Source of the DNA: Acinetobacter piscicola
GTDB lineage: Bacteria; Pseudomonadota; Gammaproteobacteria; Pseudomonadales; Moraxellaceae
DNA: 64,000 nt
Assembly (NCBI RefSeq): GCF_002233755.1
Contig: NZ_NIFO01000022.1
Location: 1 to 64,000 of the forward strand
Direction: 5' to 3'
This document shows, in pieces, positions 28,015-38,914 of this stretch. A model generated the notes under the pieces. The model did not search any database, had not been told where the DNA came from, and saw only the letters and a program-made list of their open reading frames with translations. Positions within the stretch are counted from its first letter, which is position 1, and each line of letters begins with the position of its first letter. The position numbers and the translations under genes were made by a program.

Positions 28015-29718
28015 TTAATGCTCTAAATGCAGCATCTTTAACTGCAAACTCACATTACCATTAAACTGATTTTTATCTAACTCATAAACAATACGAACAT
28101 TCTTTTGCATGGGATCAAAATTAAATTTATTCAATGCATTAAAAGCAATTGCATCCACAGATTGACCATTCTCCAAAGCCAATTTTAATTTGAGATGTAC
28201 CTCTTTTAGCCAACGATAATCCAAGATTTGAAATTGACCTTCAAAAACAGGCGAAGGAAATTTTTGTCCCCACGGCCCTAAAGCTTCAATGGTATCGACT
28301 GTTTGGATTTGAAATGCCTGATTCGGCAACTCACCATCTGTCCATAAAGTGGCTTGAAACAATTCATCTTCTGATTGTGCAATCAGTTGAGTGAATATCT
28401 GCTTAAATTCTTCAAAATGTTGTTTTTGAATGGTTAAACCTGCCGCCGCCGCATGTCCACCAAAATGACTGACCAAATGCGGATATTGTTCAGCGACTTT
28501 TTCAATACTGTCTCGAATATGAATCCCATCGATTGAACGTGCCGAACCTTTAATATGAACCCCATCTTTGTCTGCTGCAAAGATAATACTTGGGCGGTGA
28601 AATTGTTCCTTTAAACGCCCTGCAACAATCCCAATCACGCCTTGATGCCAATGTTCTTCAAACATCACCAATGCAGCAGGTAAATTGTCCTGATCAAGTT
28701 GTAGCCCCTCAAGTGCAAGCAATGCCTCTTGTTTCATTTGAGATTCAACTTGACGACGCTCTAGATTCAAATCATTCAATTGTCGAGCCAGTGCATAAGC
28801 CGCTTGCATGTCTGTCGCCAAAAGACATTCGATCCCAATGTCCATGGTTTCCATGCGTCCTGCCGCATTAATACGCGGGCCTAATACAAAACCTAAATCA
28901 GAGGCTTTGAGTTCTGCTGGATCACGTCCTGCAATATCCAATAATGCACTAATTCCTGCACGACATTGGTTTTGTTGAATACGCTTCACGCCAGCATCAA
29001 CCAAAATTCGATTGTTATAATCTAAACTTGCAACATCGGCATAGGTTCCCAAAGCCACCAAATCTAAATACTGTGGCATTTTTGCAGTCAATTTACCTAG
29101 TTTCCCACGGTGACTGCTTAAATTTGCCAATAGATAAAAAGCGACCCCAACCCCTGCCAAAGCCTTACTTGGAAACTCACATCCCAATTGATTTGGGTTA
29201 ACTACAGCTTCAGCTTTCGGCGTTTCTTTGGTAGTTAAATGATGATCTGTAATAATCACTTGCATGCCATGCGCTTGAGCTTGCTCAACACCTGCATGAC
29301 TGGAAATACCATTATCAACAGTAATCAATAAATCAGGTTGGAAGCTTTCAAAAGCTAAGTCTGCAATTTTGGGAGTTAACCCATAACCATACTTAAAACG
29401 ATCGGGTACTAAATATTGTACATTGGCACCCATTTCGCGCAGCGCCAAAATCATCAATGTAGTACTGGTTGCACCATCTGCATCATAATCCCCAACGATG
29501 ACGATTTTCTTATTTTCATCAATCGCTTGGTCAATGATTTGAATAGCTTGATCTAAGCCTTTCATTTTCGGCGCAAGTAAATATTTTAATTTTAAATCAA
29601 GCTCTTGCTCAGATTGAACACCACGACGTGCCAAAATTTCAGCAATAAAGGGTGACACGCCCTGAAATTGTTCAGGGCGTGTTAGAAATGGACGTTGTTT
29701 TATTTGAATATTTTGCAT
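28015..29718 (-). CDS. recJ: Single-stranded-DNA-specific exonuclease RecJ
   Basis: A 567-aa 5'-3' ssDNA exonuclease used in recombination and mismatch/base-excision repair. It has the DHH phosphoesterase motifs VGDYDADGATS near residues 74-84, TVDNGIS, and ITDHHLTT, then the DHHA1 domain with SHFGGHAAAAG. The ATG follows directly on the pdxH stop codon with no intervening base, so the two are translationally coupled. The length is normal. Confidence 0.96.
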   Translation of the reverse strand: MQNIQIKQRPFLTRPEQFQGVSPFIAEILARRGVQSEQELDLKLKYLLAPKMKGLDQAIQIIDQAIDENKKIVIVGDYDADGATSTTLMILALREMGANVQYLVPDRFKYGYGLTPKIADLAFESFQPDLLITVDNGISSHAGVEQAQAHGMQVIITDHHLTTKETPKAEAVVNPNQLGCEFPSKALAGVGVAFYLLANLSSHRGKLGKLTAKMPQYLDLVALGTYADVASLDYNNRILVDAGVKRIQQNQCRAGISALLDIAGRDPAELKASDLGFVLGPRINAAGRMETMDIGIECLLATDMQAAYALARQLNDLNLERRQVESQMKQEALLALEGLQLDQDNLPAALVMFEEHWHQGVIGIVAGRLKEQFHRPSIIFAADKDGVHIKGSARSIDGIHIRDSIEKVAEQYPHLVSHFGGHAAAAGLTIQKQHFEEFKQIFTQLIAQSEDELFQATLWTDGELPNQAFQIQTVDTIEALGPWGQKFPSPVFEGQFQILDYRWLKEVHLKLKLALENGQSVDAIAFNALNKFNFDPMQKNVRIVYELDKNQFNGNVSLQLKMLHLEH

Positions 29719-30375
29719 TTATGGCATCAAACGTTGTAGTTTCCAAACGCTATCAATCCGTTCATAGGTCAAACGATCATGTAAGCGATTTGGGCGACCT
29801 TGCCAAAATTCATAGTAGTTTGGTTCTAAACGATAACCACCCCAAAATTCAGGCTTCGATAATTCTTGCTGCTCATCAACTCGATCATGCAGTGCTTGAA
29901 AGCGTTGTTGCAACAATTCACGACTTTCAATTACGCCACTTTGTGGTGTGCTGATATGTGCCGCGATTTGACTGTCACGAGGTCTTTTATGATAATAATC
30001 TGTTGATTCTTGCTCAGAGATTCTAGCAACATAACCACCAATACGGACTTGACGCTCAAGCTCTGGCCAATAGAACAATAATTCAGCATAAGGATTTTTA
30101 GCTAAATCTAAACCCTTTTGGCTATCATAATTGGTATAAAAATCATAACCTGCTTCTGTTGCACCACGTAATAAAACCGTGCGTACATGCGGGCGACCTT
30201 GTGCATTTGCTGTCGCCAATGACATGGCATAAGGTTCATGTAACTTTGCTTCTAAAGCAAGATTGAACCAATTGAGAAATTGCTCATGTGGCTGTGTATC
30301 CACCTGTTCCTCATGCAATTCACCCTTTTGATAAGTCAGTCTCAACTCACTCAAATCTTTAATCACATCACTCAT
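29719..30375 (-). CDS. pdxH: Pyridoxamine/pyridoxine 5'-phosphate oxidase
   Basis: A 218-aa FMN-dependent oxidase that makes pyridoxal 5'-phosphate in the cytoplasm. It shows the flavin-binding segments VRTVLLRGATEAGYDFYTNY and SQKGLDLAKNPYAELLFYWP, and the C-terminal family end FWQGRPNRLHDRLTYER and LQRLMP. It starts 20 bp after glmM and abuts recJ, forming the run glmM-pdxH-recJ. Confidence 0.97.
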   Translation of the reverse strand: MSDVIKDLSELRLTYQKGELHEEQVDTQPHEQFLNWFNLALEAKLHEPYAMSLATANAQGRPHVRTVLLRGATEAGYDFYTNYDSQKGLDLAKNPYAELLFYWPELERQVRIGGYVARISEQESTDYYHKRPRDSQIAAHISTPQSGVIESRELLQQRFQALHDRVDEQQELSKPEFWGGYRLEPNYYEFWQGRPNRLHDRLTYERIDSVWKLQRLMP

Positions 30376-30395
30376 GAACCTTACCTTTTTAGAGA

Positions 30396-31730
30396 CTAAG
30401 CATTAGCATGTTGGCGTACAGAATCTGCTAAATGATTTGCTAAATCAGTCACTTCTTGCTGATTATCCCCTTCAACCATAACACGAATCACAGGCTCCGT
30501 ACCTGATTTACGAATCAGGATACGACCGCGACCTTTGAGTTGTTGTTCAACTTGATCAAACTCGCTCACCAACGCAGGAATCGCAAACGGATCAATCATC
30601 TGTTCAAGTCGTACATTGACCAATACATTTGGAAAAACTTTAAAATCTGCAACCAATTCATCTAAAGATTTATTTTGTTCAACCAACACGGTCAACACTT
30701 GTAATGCTGCAATAATCGCATCACCTGTGGTGCTCTTGTCCAAAGTTAAGATATGCCCTGATGGCTCACCGCCCACAACCCAATTATTTTCTTCTAGGTT
30801 CTGAAGCACATAACGATCACCGACATTGGCACGTACAAAAGGCACACCTTGTTTTTCAAGAGCCAATTCAAGAGCCATATTACTCATCACTGTACCCACA
30901 ATTCCTGCTGGTTTAGTGCTTGCCTGAGTTGCAAGAATATAAAGAATATGATCACCATCGACCAACTTGCCATAACGGTCAACCAAAACCACACGGTCAG
31001 CGTCACCATCAAAAGCAATACCGAGATCAGCTTGATGCTCAACCACAGCTTTTTGTAAGCATTCAGGATGAGTTGAACCACAATTTTTATTGATGTTTAA
31101 ACCATCAGGCTCATTGTAAAGTGCAATGACTTTGGCCCCTAACTCACGAAATACCGCAGGGCCTACGCTATAAGCTGCACCATTGGCACAATCCACCACG
31201 ATTTTTAAATGACGCAAGTTAAAATGGTATGGGAATGTGGATTTACAGAATTCAATATAGCGACCATTGGCATCTTTAACACGCACACTCTTACCTAAGT
31301 TTGCGTTGTCTTCAATAACAATGTCTTTTTCAAGTTCTTTATTAATCGCTTCTTGAATTGAATCTGGCAGTTTCTTTCCTTCGTCTGAAAAGAATTTAAT
31401 GCCATTATCAAAATACGGATTATGCGATGCTGAAATTACAATACCTAAGTTGGCATGCAATGCACGTGTCAAATGTGCGATCGCAGGTGTAGGCAATGGC
31501 CCCAATAAATGTACATAAACACCTGCAGCATTTAAACCCGCTTGCAAAGCTGCTTCTAAAATATAACCTGATAATCGCGTGTCTTTACCCATAACCACAA
31601 TCGGTTTAGATTTTGGGCTAATTTGCTTTAATACTTTTCCTGCGGCAAAGCCTAATTTCAGCGCAAATTCAGGGGTAATTGGGAGCTGACCAAATTGTCC
31701 ACGAATACCATCTGTTCCAAAATAACTCAT
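30396..31730 (-). CDS. glmM: Phosphoglucosamine mutase
   Basis: The 444-aa enzyme interconverts glucosamine-6-phosphate and glucosamine-1-phosphate for UDP-GlcNAc synthesis, feeding peptidoglycan and lipid A. The phosphorylated serine is Ser102 in [12 protein letters not shown], the metal loop is [12 protein letters not shown], and the phosphate-binding loop near the end is [15 protein letters not shown]. All are as in E. coli GlmM, including residue numbering of the active serine. Confidence 0.97.
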   Translation of the reverse strand: MSYFGTDGIRGQFGQLPITPEFALKLGFAAGKVLKQISPKSKPIVVMGKDTRLSGYILEAALQAGLNAAGVYVHLLGPLPTPAIAHLTRALHANLGIVISASHNPYFDNGIKFFSDEGKKLPDSIQEAINKELEKDIVIEDNANLGKSVRVKDANGRYIEFCKSTFPYHFNLRHLKIVVDCANGAAYSVGPAVFRELGAKVIALYNEPDGLNINKNCGSTHPECLQKAVVEHQADLGIAFDGDADRVVLVDRYGKLVDGDHILYILATQASTKPAGIVGTVMSNMALELALEKQGVPFVRANVGDRYVLQNLEENNWVVGGEPSGHILTLDKSTTGDAIIAALQVLTVLVEQNKSLDELVADFKVFPNVLVNVRLEQMIDPFAIPALVSEFDQVEQQLKGRGRILIRKSGTEPVIRVMVEGDNQQEVTDLANHLADSVRQHANA

Positions 31731-31800
31731 TTTTTACCCACTTATTATGTGTTGTATAACAATCAATTTTTCAATTGCACCACTTTACACCAAAATAAAA

Positions 31801-31827
31801 AAGCCGTCATAAACTGACGGCTTTTTT
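31801..31827. terminator. Terminator downstream of guaB
   Basis: AAGCCGTCA (31801-31809) pairs with TGACGGCTT (31815-31823). A-rich and T-rich flanks make it usable in both directions; it lies 22 bp past the guaB stop. Confidence 0.85.
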
Positions 31828-31848
31828 CAATAAAAATACTACGAAAGA

Positions 31849-33342
<1,494 letters not shown>

Positions 33343-33608
33343 CTATTATATACAAATTTCAGTTCAATTTTCATTTTATAAGATAATTTTTGTATTTTTG
33401 ATGCTAAATATTTGGTAATTATTGTTTTTTGAAAATAAAGTTTCCCATCTTTATCACCTTCTCAAATTTAAAATTAATCTCGTTAAATATAGACAACCGA
33501 ATTTACATTTTCGATTTTATGAATCATTTAAGGGCTGAATAAAAGCACGATTAATATATCAACCACTCCTAACTCCTAAGTAGGTATTTGAATACAAATC
33601 ATGGTGCT

Positions 33609-34001
33609 TTAACAAACTTGATCAAAACTTTCATCATTGCTTGGATATGCAGACTCAATTTCAATTAAAGGAATTAAGCCATAGCCTTGTCTTGCTTTAG
33701 CACATTGATCATCACCCGCCTGAACCTCTTTGCAGGTTGAACTACGATGTTCATACATCGTGCAACTCACCTGTTCTCCAACAGTACCACTTAAAGCGAT
33801 ACACCTCACTTGCTGTTGATTGGTGCCTTTCATACAAGAATAGACTGCAGTTAATGGCTCGATATTATTTTGAGGCATAGCCTCTCCTTCAGCCCAATAA
33901 AATGAGACTCGGAAAAAGGCACAACATGCTCCGCAAGTTAAACACGCATCCTGCGCAGAAATTTGAGACAACATATTTTTAAAATTCTCGTAGTCAAACA
34001 A
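33609..34001 (-). CDS. YkgJ-family cysteine-cluster protein
   Basis: This 130-aa protein has a CxxCxxCC cluster at Cys20, 23, 26 and 27 and further cysteines near 56, 67, 80, 90 and 100, the pattern of the YkgJ/Fe-S zinc-or-iron-binding family (UPF0153). The function is unknown. The given start is a TTG at 34001 lying immediately behind a strong GGAGGAGG; an internal ATG at 33974 would also keep the cluster but is 27 nt from that site. It is downstream of the diiron/MBL gene in the same orientation, about 95 bp away. Confidence 0.75.
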   Translation of the reverse strand: MFDYENFKNMLSQISAQDACLTCGACCAFFRVSFYWAEGEAMPQNNIEPLTAVYSCMKGTNQQQVRCIALSGTVGEQVSCTMYEHRSSTCKEVQAGDDQCAKARQGYGLIPLIEIESAYPSNDESFDQVC

Positions 34002-34095
34002 CCTCCTCCATTTTGACTAAATGAAAGAGGTTTACAATAGATTTAACCCAGAAAATTTTAAAAATTTACCGATAAAAGCTTAACATTTTGAATTT

Positions 34096-34893
34096 TTATG
34101 TAGGACAGGTAAAAACTGATTCATCCATCAAATCGATACCACATTGCAAATTTTCAATCCAATCTAAAAATTGGTTAATCATGTCTTTGCCAATAAATGG
34201 TTTGCCATGTTGCGGCACAATCATTTCAATATCCATTTGACGAACCATTTTGACCCACAAACGAATAATACGATTACTACACATATAGCGCTGATGAAAA
34301 CCACGCATAGTTGGAACATGCAAAGCAAAATTCTCAATCGGTGTAGCTGCATCATCGACAATTGATGCTCCCATATCACCAGAGAACAAGATTTTTGAAA
34401 TTGGATCATAGAATTGAAAATTGCCAACTGAATGTAAAAAATGTGCAGGAACGACAATAATTCGTGTTTCACCCAAAGGGATCGAACCACCTTGATCAGG
34501 TAATTCAATCAAACGCTCTAACCAGCCACCTTTCATGCGATCGCTCATAAAAGCTGAATTTAAATGCGGTAAAAAGCGTGCCCATAATTTAGATGCCACA
34601 ACTTTTGCATCGGTATAGACCAACCAACGTGGCATAGAGGTAATAATGTCAGGGTCTTGATGCGATGCCATCACATAGTCTAAGTTTTGTAGGCGCGTAT
34701 ATTTATTCAGCTCCATGGTTAATGGTACATAAGTTAAATCCCCACCTGGATCTAAAACTGCTGCTCGTTCATTATTGAGAATTAAAAACTGATTGGCTTG
34801 TACACCTTCCCCCTTAACCAAACTGGTAAAACTAATACATTTATGTGTGCCATTATCAAATAATACTTGTGACGTAGTTCGATCTAAAGCCAT
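34096..34893 (-). CDS. MBL-fold oxygen-binding diiron (ODP-type) protein
   Basis: The 265-aa protein is a stand-alone metallo-beta-lactamase-fold domain related to flavodiiron proteins. Metal ligands are seen in ASHQDPD (about 76-82), PAHFLHS (about 149-155), SGDMGAS (about 170-176) and the late PQHGKP. SHQDPD replaces the H-x-H-x-D-H of hydrolytic enzymes and is the diiron pattern. No flavodoxin domain is attached, so it resembles the bacterial ODP sensors/reductases that bind oxygen or NO. The biological role here is unknown. Confidence 0.75.
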   Translation of the reverse strand: MALDRTTSQVLFDNGTHKCISFTSLVKGEGVQANQFLILNNERAAVLDPGGDLTYVPLTMELNKYTRLQNLDYVMASHQDPDIITSMPRWLVYTDAKVVASKLWARFLPHLNSAFMSDRMKGGWLERLIELPDQGGSIPLGETRIIVVPAHFLHSVGNFQFYDPISKILFSGDMGASIVDDAATPIENFALHVPTMRGFHQRYMCSNRIIRLWVKMVRQMDIEMIVPQHGKPFIGKDMINQFLDWIENLQCGIDLMDESVFTCPT

Positions 34894-35028
34894 AACAAAA
34901 CCCCAAAAAAGTCTTTTAAAATAAATCTTTAATTATTCCCATACAACATATAAGGTTTTATTCAAACTGACAATGAATATACAGCCAAAGTTTAATAATT
35001 ATTTTCGTGATTTTTACACAAATTATAA

Positions 35029-35053
35029 AAAACCCAACATCAAGCTGGGTTTA
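35029..35053 (-). terminator. Terminator of the GDT1-family transporter
   Basis: On the minus strand AAACCCA and TGGGTTT-TTT form a stem with T-run, about 30 bp past the stop at 35080. Confidence 0.75.
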
Positions 35054-35079
35054 CTGTGATTAAAAAACAATGCTGTTTT

Positions 35080-35658
35080 TTATAAAAAATAATGTTGTAC
35101 CAATGCCGCAACACCAATAATTAAGAAAATCGCTGCACCAATTTTATGAATAAGAGAAATCGGTAATTTATCTGCCAATTTATTACCAATAAATACCGCA
35201 GGCGCATTGACGAGCATAATTCCAAGCGTCGTACCGATTGTTACCCAACCCACACTGTCAAATCGAGCAGCTAAAGCGACTGTGGCGATTTGAGTTTTAT
35301 CACCGATTTCGGCAAGGAAGAACAACACAAAAGTTGCTCCGAAAACCCCATATTTCTGCCATTTATTGATGCTTTCAGATTCATCATCCAATTCATCTGG
35401 AATCAGCATCCAACCTGCCATTGCAATAAATCCAAGCGAAACAATCCATAGTAGAACGGTAGGGCTGAGAACAGTCGTGATCCATTGACCTAATACCGCA
35501 GACACGCCATGGTTGACAATCGTTGCCAATAAAATAGCAAAGAGTATTGGGATAGGTTTTCGAAATTTTGCCGCAAGAAGTAGCGCAAGAAGTTGTGTTT
35601 TATCGCCCATTTCAGACAAGGCAACAACCACTAAAGAGATGAGGAAAGCATGTAACAT
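35080..35658 (-). CDS. TMEM165/GDT1 (UPF0016) family Mn2+ transporter
   Basis: A 192-aa membrane protein with two homologous halves of three helices. Each half carries the family motif: SEMGDKTQ at about 15-22 and AEIGDKTQ at about 116-123. The family transports Mn2+ or Ca2+ out of the cytoplasm; bacterial members such as Vibrio MneA export manganese. The manganese riboswitch upstream strongly supports manganese here. The central loop is acidic (PDELDDESES). It is monocistronic and followed by a terminator. Confidence 0.9.
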   Translation of the reverse strand: MLHAFLISLVVVALSEMGDKTQLLALLLAAKFRKPIPILFAILLATIVNHGVSAVLGQWITTVLSPTVLLWIVSLGFIAMAGWMLIPDELDDESESINKWQKYGVFGATFVLFFLAEIGDKTQIATVALAARFDSVGWVTIGTTLGIMLVNAPAVFIGNKLADKLPISLIHKIGAAIFLIIGVAALVQHYFL

Positions 35659-35670
35659 ATCTTAGTCTCT

Positions 35671-35721
35671 GGCTAGCAATTTTTACCGATGACTTACCCC
35701 TCCTGCTAGCCTATATGAATA
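35671..35721 (-). promoter_or_regulatory. Hairpin in the riboswitch expression platform
   Basis: On the minus strand GGCTAGCA (35721-35714) pairs with TGCTAGCC (35678-35671) and encloses GGAGGGG in its loop. No T-run follows, so a translational rather than termination mechanism is likelier. The pairing is seen; the mechanism is inferred. Confidence 0.5.
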
Positions 35722-35741
35722 GTCACCTATTCAATGCGGAG

Positions 35742-35896
35742 TGATAAATCAAAGGTCTTGCCAACAAAAGAAGCTGAATAAAATCAGCTAAATTGGTTCT
35801 TTGCTATGATGACCATGTTCTGTTGAACAATTATGTTGACCATCACCTATTTACAAGTCTCTATTGACTGCAAATAGCGGCTACTCCCCAATGAAG
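35742..35896 (-). ncRNA. yybP-ykoY manganese riboswitch (aptamer region)
   Basis: On the minus strand the sequence GGGGAGTAGC near 35880-35889 is the invariant 5' motif of the yybP-ykoY aptamer, and GGCAAGACCTTTG near 35750-35762 resembles the conserved 3' internal loop. Between them lie paired arms, including CTATT/AATAG and GATGGTCA/TGGTCATC-like pairings. It sits in the leader of a GDT1-family gene, a known partner of this Mn2+-sensing RNA. Exact ends were not determined. Confidence 0.8.
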
Positions 35897-35974
35897 TGCT
35901 TATAGTTTACAATGCATTGAAAAAATTTTCATCTTTTTATCAAAAAATCATTCCAACTTTATAATGTCTCATTT

Positions 35975-36646
35975 ATGACTTCTCATTTTTATCAATATAT
36001 TCAAAACAATAAATTTATAGACACGATTTTCATCATTGGTGGTGGCCCATCTATAAAAATGATGAATTTAACTGCATTGCATGATCCTAAACACTTTGTG
36101 ATTTGCTGCAATCAAGCTTTTGAACTTTTTCCACATGCGCAGATTACCCATCACAGTGATTATAGTTGGTGGATGAAATATCAATCACAATTGGCAACCC
36201 AATTTAAGGGGCTTTTTATCACGGGATGTGGTTTAGGAAATACCCGAGCTTACCCTGAAACTGTACTTCGCATGCAATTTATTCACCATGCCAATCAAGA
36301 TCAGCTTTTCAAAGCGACTGATCATGTATATGGGAATAATTGTGGCTTGCAAGCTCTATCTATTGCACATCTATTTCAACCCAAGAATATTGTTTTCATT
36401 GGATTTGATTTTAAACCGCTCGATGGGCAAACCCATAGTTATGCTCAACTAAACACTGATCCAAAGCTAAATTATATGCATCTTTGGACTCTATTTTTAA
36501 AAAGTTTTAAAGCATTTGAACAACTCAAAAAAACACAATGGCAAGCCGCTCATCCTACGCGTAACCCACCGCAAATTTGGAATCTCAATCCTAATTCTGC
36601 TTTGACCTTATATAATAAAACTAAGGCTTTAGAAGATTTTTTGTAA
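35975..36646 (+). CDS. DUF115/MptE-like protein, possible glycan-related
   Basis: This 223-aa soluble protein begins with a nucleotide-binding-type loop IFIIGGGPSIKMMNL (about 18-32). It continues with VICCNQAF and a C-terminal half NNCGLQALSIAHLFQ and VFIGFDFKPLDG, the layout of the DUF115/MptE-like Rossmann family (bacterial motility accessory and surface-carbohydrate proteins). No membrane segment is present. It stands alone, divergent from the riboswitch-controlled transporter. Assignment is from motif resemblance and is tentative. Confidence 0.6.
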   Translation: MTSHFYQYIQNNKFIDTIFIIGGGPSIKMMNLTALHDPKHFVICCNQAFELFPHAQITHHSDYSWWMKYQSQLATQFKGLFITGCGLGNTRAYPETVLRMQFIHHANQDQLFKATDHVYGNNCGLQALSIAHLFQPKNIVFIGFDFKPLDGQTHSYAQLNTDPKLNYMHLWTLFLKSFKAFEQLKKTQWQAAHPTRNPPQIWNLNPNSALTLYNKTKALEDFL

Positions 36647-36670
36647 CATTAGCTCTAAAATACGAGCAAT

Positions 36671-36691
36671 AAAAAACCTCGCCGAAGCGAG
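36671..36691 (-). terminator. Terminator of the aceEF operon, displaced by insertion
   Basis: On the minus strand CTCGC-TTCG-GCGAG (36678-36691) is followed by G and six T (36671-36676). It lies about 240 bp past the aceF stop because a MITE-like element separates it from the gene. Confidence 0.75.
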
Positions 36692-36895
36692 TAATGCCAG
36701 TCAGTTAAGTATTTTTTAAATCCTCTCCCTTGCGGAGCATATCCTCACCTTTTTCAAAAGAGGGATGAGTAACGCAACTACGCAGAAAATCTAAAATTAC
36801 TTTAGATTCTCAATAGTTCCCCTCTTTTTTAAAGAGGGGTTAGGGGAGATTCTTAAATGAGTAATCACTAAATTACTCTTAACTAATCAACATTA
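36692..36895. mobile_element. MITE-like element with 12-bp flanking direct repeats
   Basis: The 204-bp non-coding element is flanked by the direct repeat CGCCGAAGCGAG (36680-36691 and 36896-36907). Its ends are imperfect inverted repeats starting TAATG and ending CATTA, with a shared AGTTAAG inside each end. The interior holds CCCCTCTTTT/AAAGAGGGG-type inverted sequence. No ORF is present. The flanking duplication corresponds to the stem-loop of the aceEF terminator. Confidence 0.6.
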
Positions 36896-36929
36896 CGCCG
36901 AAGCGAGGTCATTTATTCTAGCGAATCAC

Positions 36930-38912
36930 TTAAAGCAGAATATTACGAATATCAGCTAAAAGTTTCGTCAGTTTATTGCTAAAGCGAGCAGCATCTGCAC
37001 CATTAATCACACGATGATCATAAGACAATGACAATGGCAACATTAACTTAGGATCAAAACCTGAACCATTCCAAACAGGTTGTATAGTCGCAGGAGAAAT
37101 ACCTAAAATTGCGACTTGTGGCCAATTTACCAATGGCGTGAATGCCGTACCACCGATTGAACCCAAACTGGTAATGGTAAAGTTTGCACCTTGTAAGTCT
37201 TTCGGAGAAAGTTTCTTATCACGTGCTTTTTTACTTAATTCACCCAATTCAATTGCAATCTGCTTAATTGATTTTTGGTCTGGATTACGTAATACAGGAA
37301 CCGTTAAACCATCTGGTGTTGCCACGGCAATGCCCATATGGATTTCATTGCGCAATAAAACACCTTTTTGATCATCAGCCAAATGACCAGTAAAATACGG
37401 CTCTTCTTTCAACAAGAAAGCAACTGCTTTGGCAATAAAGGCAAGGATCGTTAAGCTGATACCCTCTTGCTTAAACTTGCCTTTTAACTCACCGCGCCAA
37501 GCTTCTAATTCCGTAATATCGGCAAGATCAAACTGAGTCACTTGTGGAATAAAGTTGTTTAAAGATAACTGAGGTACTGACACTTGTTGCAAACGTGTCA
37601 TTGCCGCAACTTCACCACCACCAAATGCACTAAAGTCTGGTAATGCAGGTAAGCCAGAAGCCACTGCCGTAACAACAGGTGCGGTTTTTGGAGGTGCCGT
37701 TAAACGTGACTTCACATAAGCAAAAACATCTTCTTTAATCACACGTTGATGCGGACCAGAAGACTCAACTTGTGCAAGCAAGACACCTAATTCACGTGCC
37801 AATTTACGCACAGCTGGGCCTGCATACACTTTAGCATTCTCAGCTTGCTGTTCTTTACTTAACTTGTCCGATGAATTTGCAATATGTGCTTTTGGTTCAA
37901 CCACTGTTTCAGGCTGAGCTACAGGTTTGGATTCAGCTTTAACAGGTTGTGCAGCCGCTTTTTCTTGCGCTTGCTCAGAAGGTTGCACATCTGTAATACC
38001 ATCAATAGTGACCAATGGCATGCCTTGTTTCACTTCTTGATTGGCACTGACATGAATCGCTTTGATTGTTCCTGAAACAGTACTTGGTACTTCTACAGAA
38101 GCTTTATCAGATTCAACCACGACTAAGCTTTGATCTTTTTCAACACGGTCGCCCACGCTGACTAAAATCTCAGAAACATTGGCCTTATCTACACCCAAAT
38201 CAGGTACAGCGATTTCAACTGGCCCAGACTGAGTTGCTTGCACGGCTTTTGGAGCCTCAGCTTTTGCCGTTTCAACCATTGCCGCTGATGCAACTTGAGT
38301 TGCAGCCGATGAAGCCGTTGTTGTAGACGCTGCTGTTTTAACGGTAATTAAAACTACACCTTCTTGAACGCTATCACCTTCTTTCACGACAACGCTTTCT
38401 ACCGTACCAGCAACCGCACTTGGAACTTCTACCGTTGCTTTATCCGACTCAACCACAACAATGCTATCATCAACAGCAATTTCATCGCCGACTTTAACTA
38501 AGATTTCGCCAACTAACGCTTTTTCAACACCAATATCTGGAACTTTAACATCTACAATTTGAGTTGAAATCGAAGTCGCTGGGGCAGCAGATACTACAAC
38601 CGCAGCCTGTACTACAGGCTGCACTTCTGTTTGAGTTTCTACAGCAGGCTCAGCTTTTACAGATTCTTGAGTAGAGGCAGATGCATCAGCCGATTCAACT
38701 TCAATCAATACTGCACCTTCTGAAACTTCATCACCTTCAGAAACTGCAATACTTTTGACCACGCCTGCTGAAGTGCTAGGCACTTCAACAGAGGCTTTAT
38801 CCGACTCAAGTAAAACGATACTGTCATCTACCGCAATCGTATCGCCAACCTTCACTAAAATTTCTGCAACGGTGGCTTTATCTACACCAATATCAGGAGT
38901 CTTAATTTGCAT
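36930..38912 (-). CDS. aceF: Pyruvate dehydrogenase E2, dihydrolipoyl acetyltransferase
   Basis: This 660-aa core of the pyruvate dehydrogenase complex transfers acetyl groups to CoA. Three lipoyl domains occupy about 1-75, 119-193 and 230-304, with lipoylated lysines at 39, 158 and 270 (each in ESDKA). Ala/Thr/Val-rich linkers join them. A peripheral-subunit-binding domain lies at about 363-400, and the catalytic domain ends with SYDHRVINGADAARF. Three lipoyl domains match the E. coli arrangement. It starts two bases after the aceE stop, so the genes are one operon. Confidence 0.97.
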   Translation of the reverse strand: MQIKTPDIGVDKATVAEILVKVGDTIAVDDSIVLLESDKASVEVPSTSAGVVKSIAVSEGDEVSEGAVLIEVESADASASTQESVKAEPAVETQTEVQPVVQAAVVVSAAPATSISTQIVDVKVPDIGVEKALVGEILVKVGDEIAVDDSIVVVESDKATVEVPSAVAGTVESVVVKEGDSVQEGVVLITVKTAASTTTASSAATQVASAAMVETAKAEAPKAVQATQSGPVEIAVPDLGVDKANVSEILVSVGDRVEKDQSLVVVESDKASVEVPSTVSGTIKAIHVSANQEVKQGMPLVTIDGITDVQPSEQAQEKAAAQPVKAESKPVAQPETVVEPKAHIANSSDKLSKEQQAENAKVYAGPAVRKLARELGVLLAQVESSGPHQRVIKEDVFAYVKSRLTAPPKTAPVVTAVASGLPALPDFSAFGGGEVAAMTRLQQVSVPQLSLNNFIPQVTQFDLADITELEAWRGELKGKFKQEGISLTILAFIAKAVAFLLKEEPYFTGHLADDQKGVLLRNEIHMGIAVATPDGLTVPVLRNPDQKSIKQIAIELGELSKKARDKKLSPKDLQGANFTITSLGSIGGTAFTPLVNWPQVAILGISPATIQPVWNGSGFDPKLMLPLSLSYDHRVINGADAARFSNKLTKLLADIRNILL

Positions 38913-38914
38913 GA

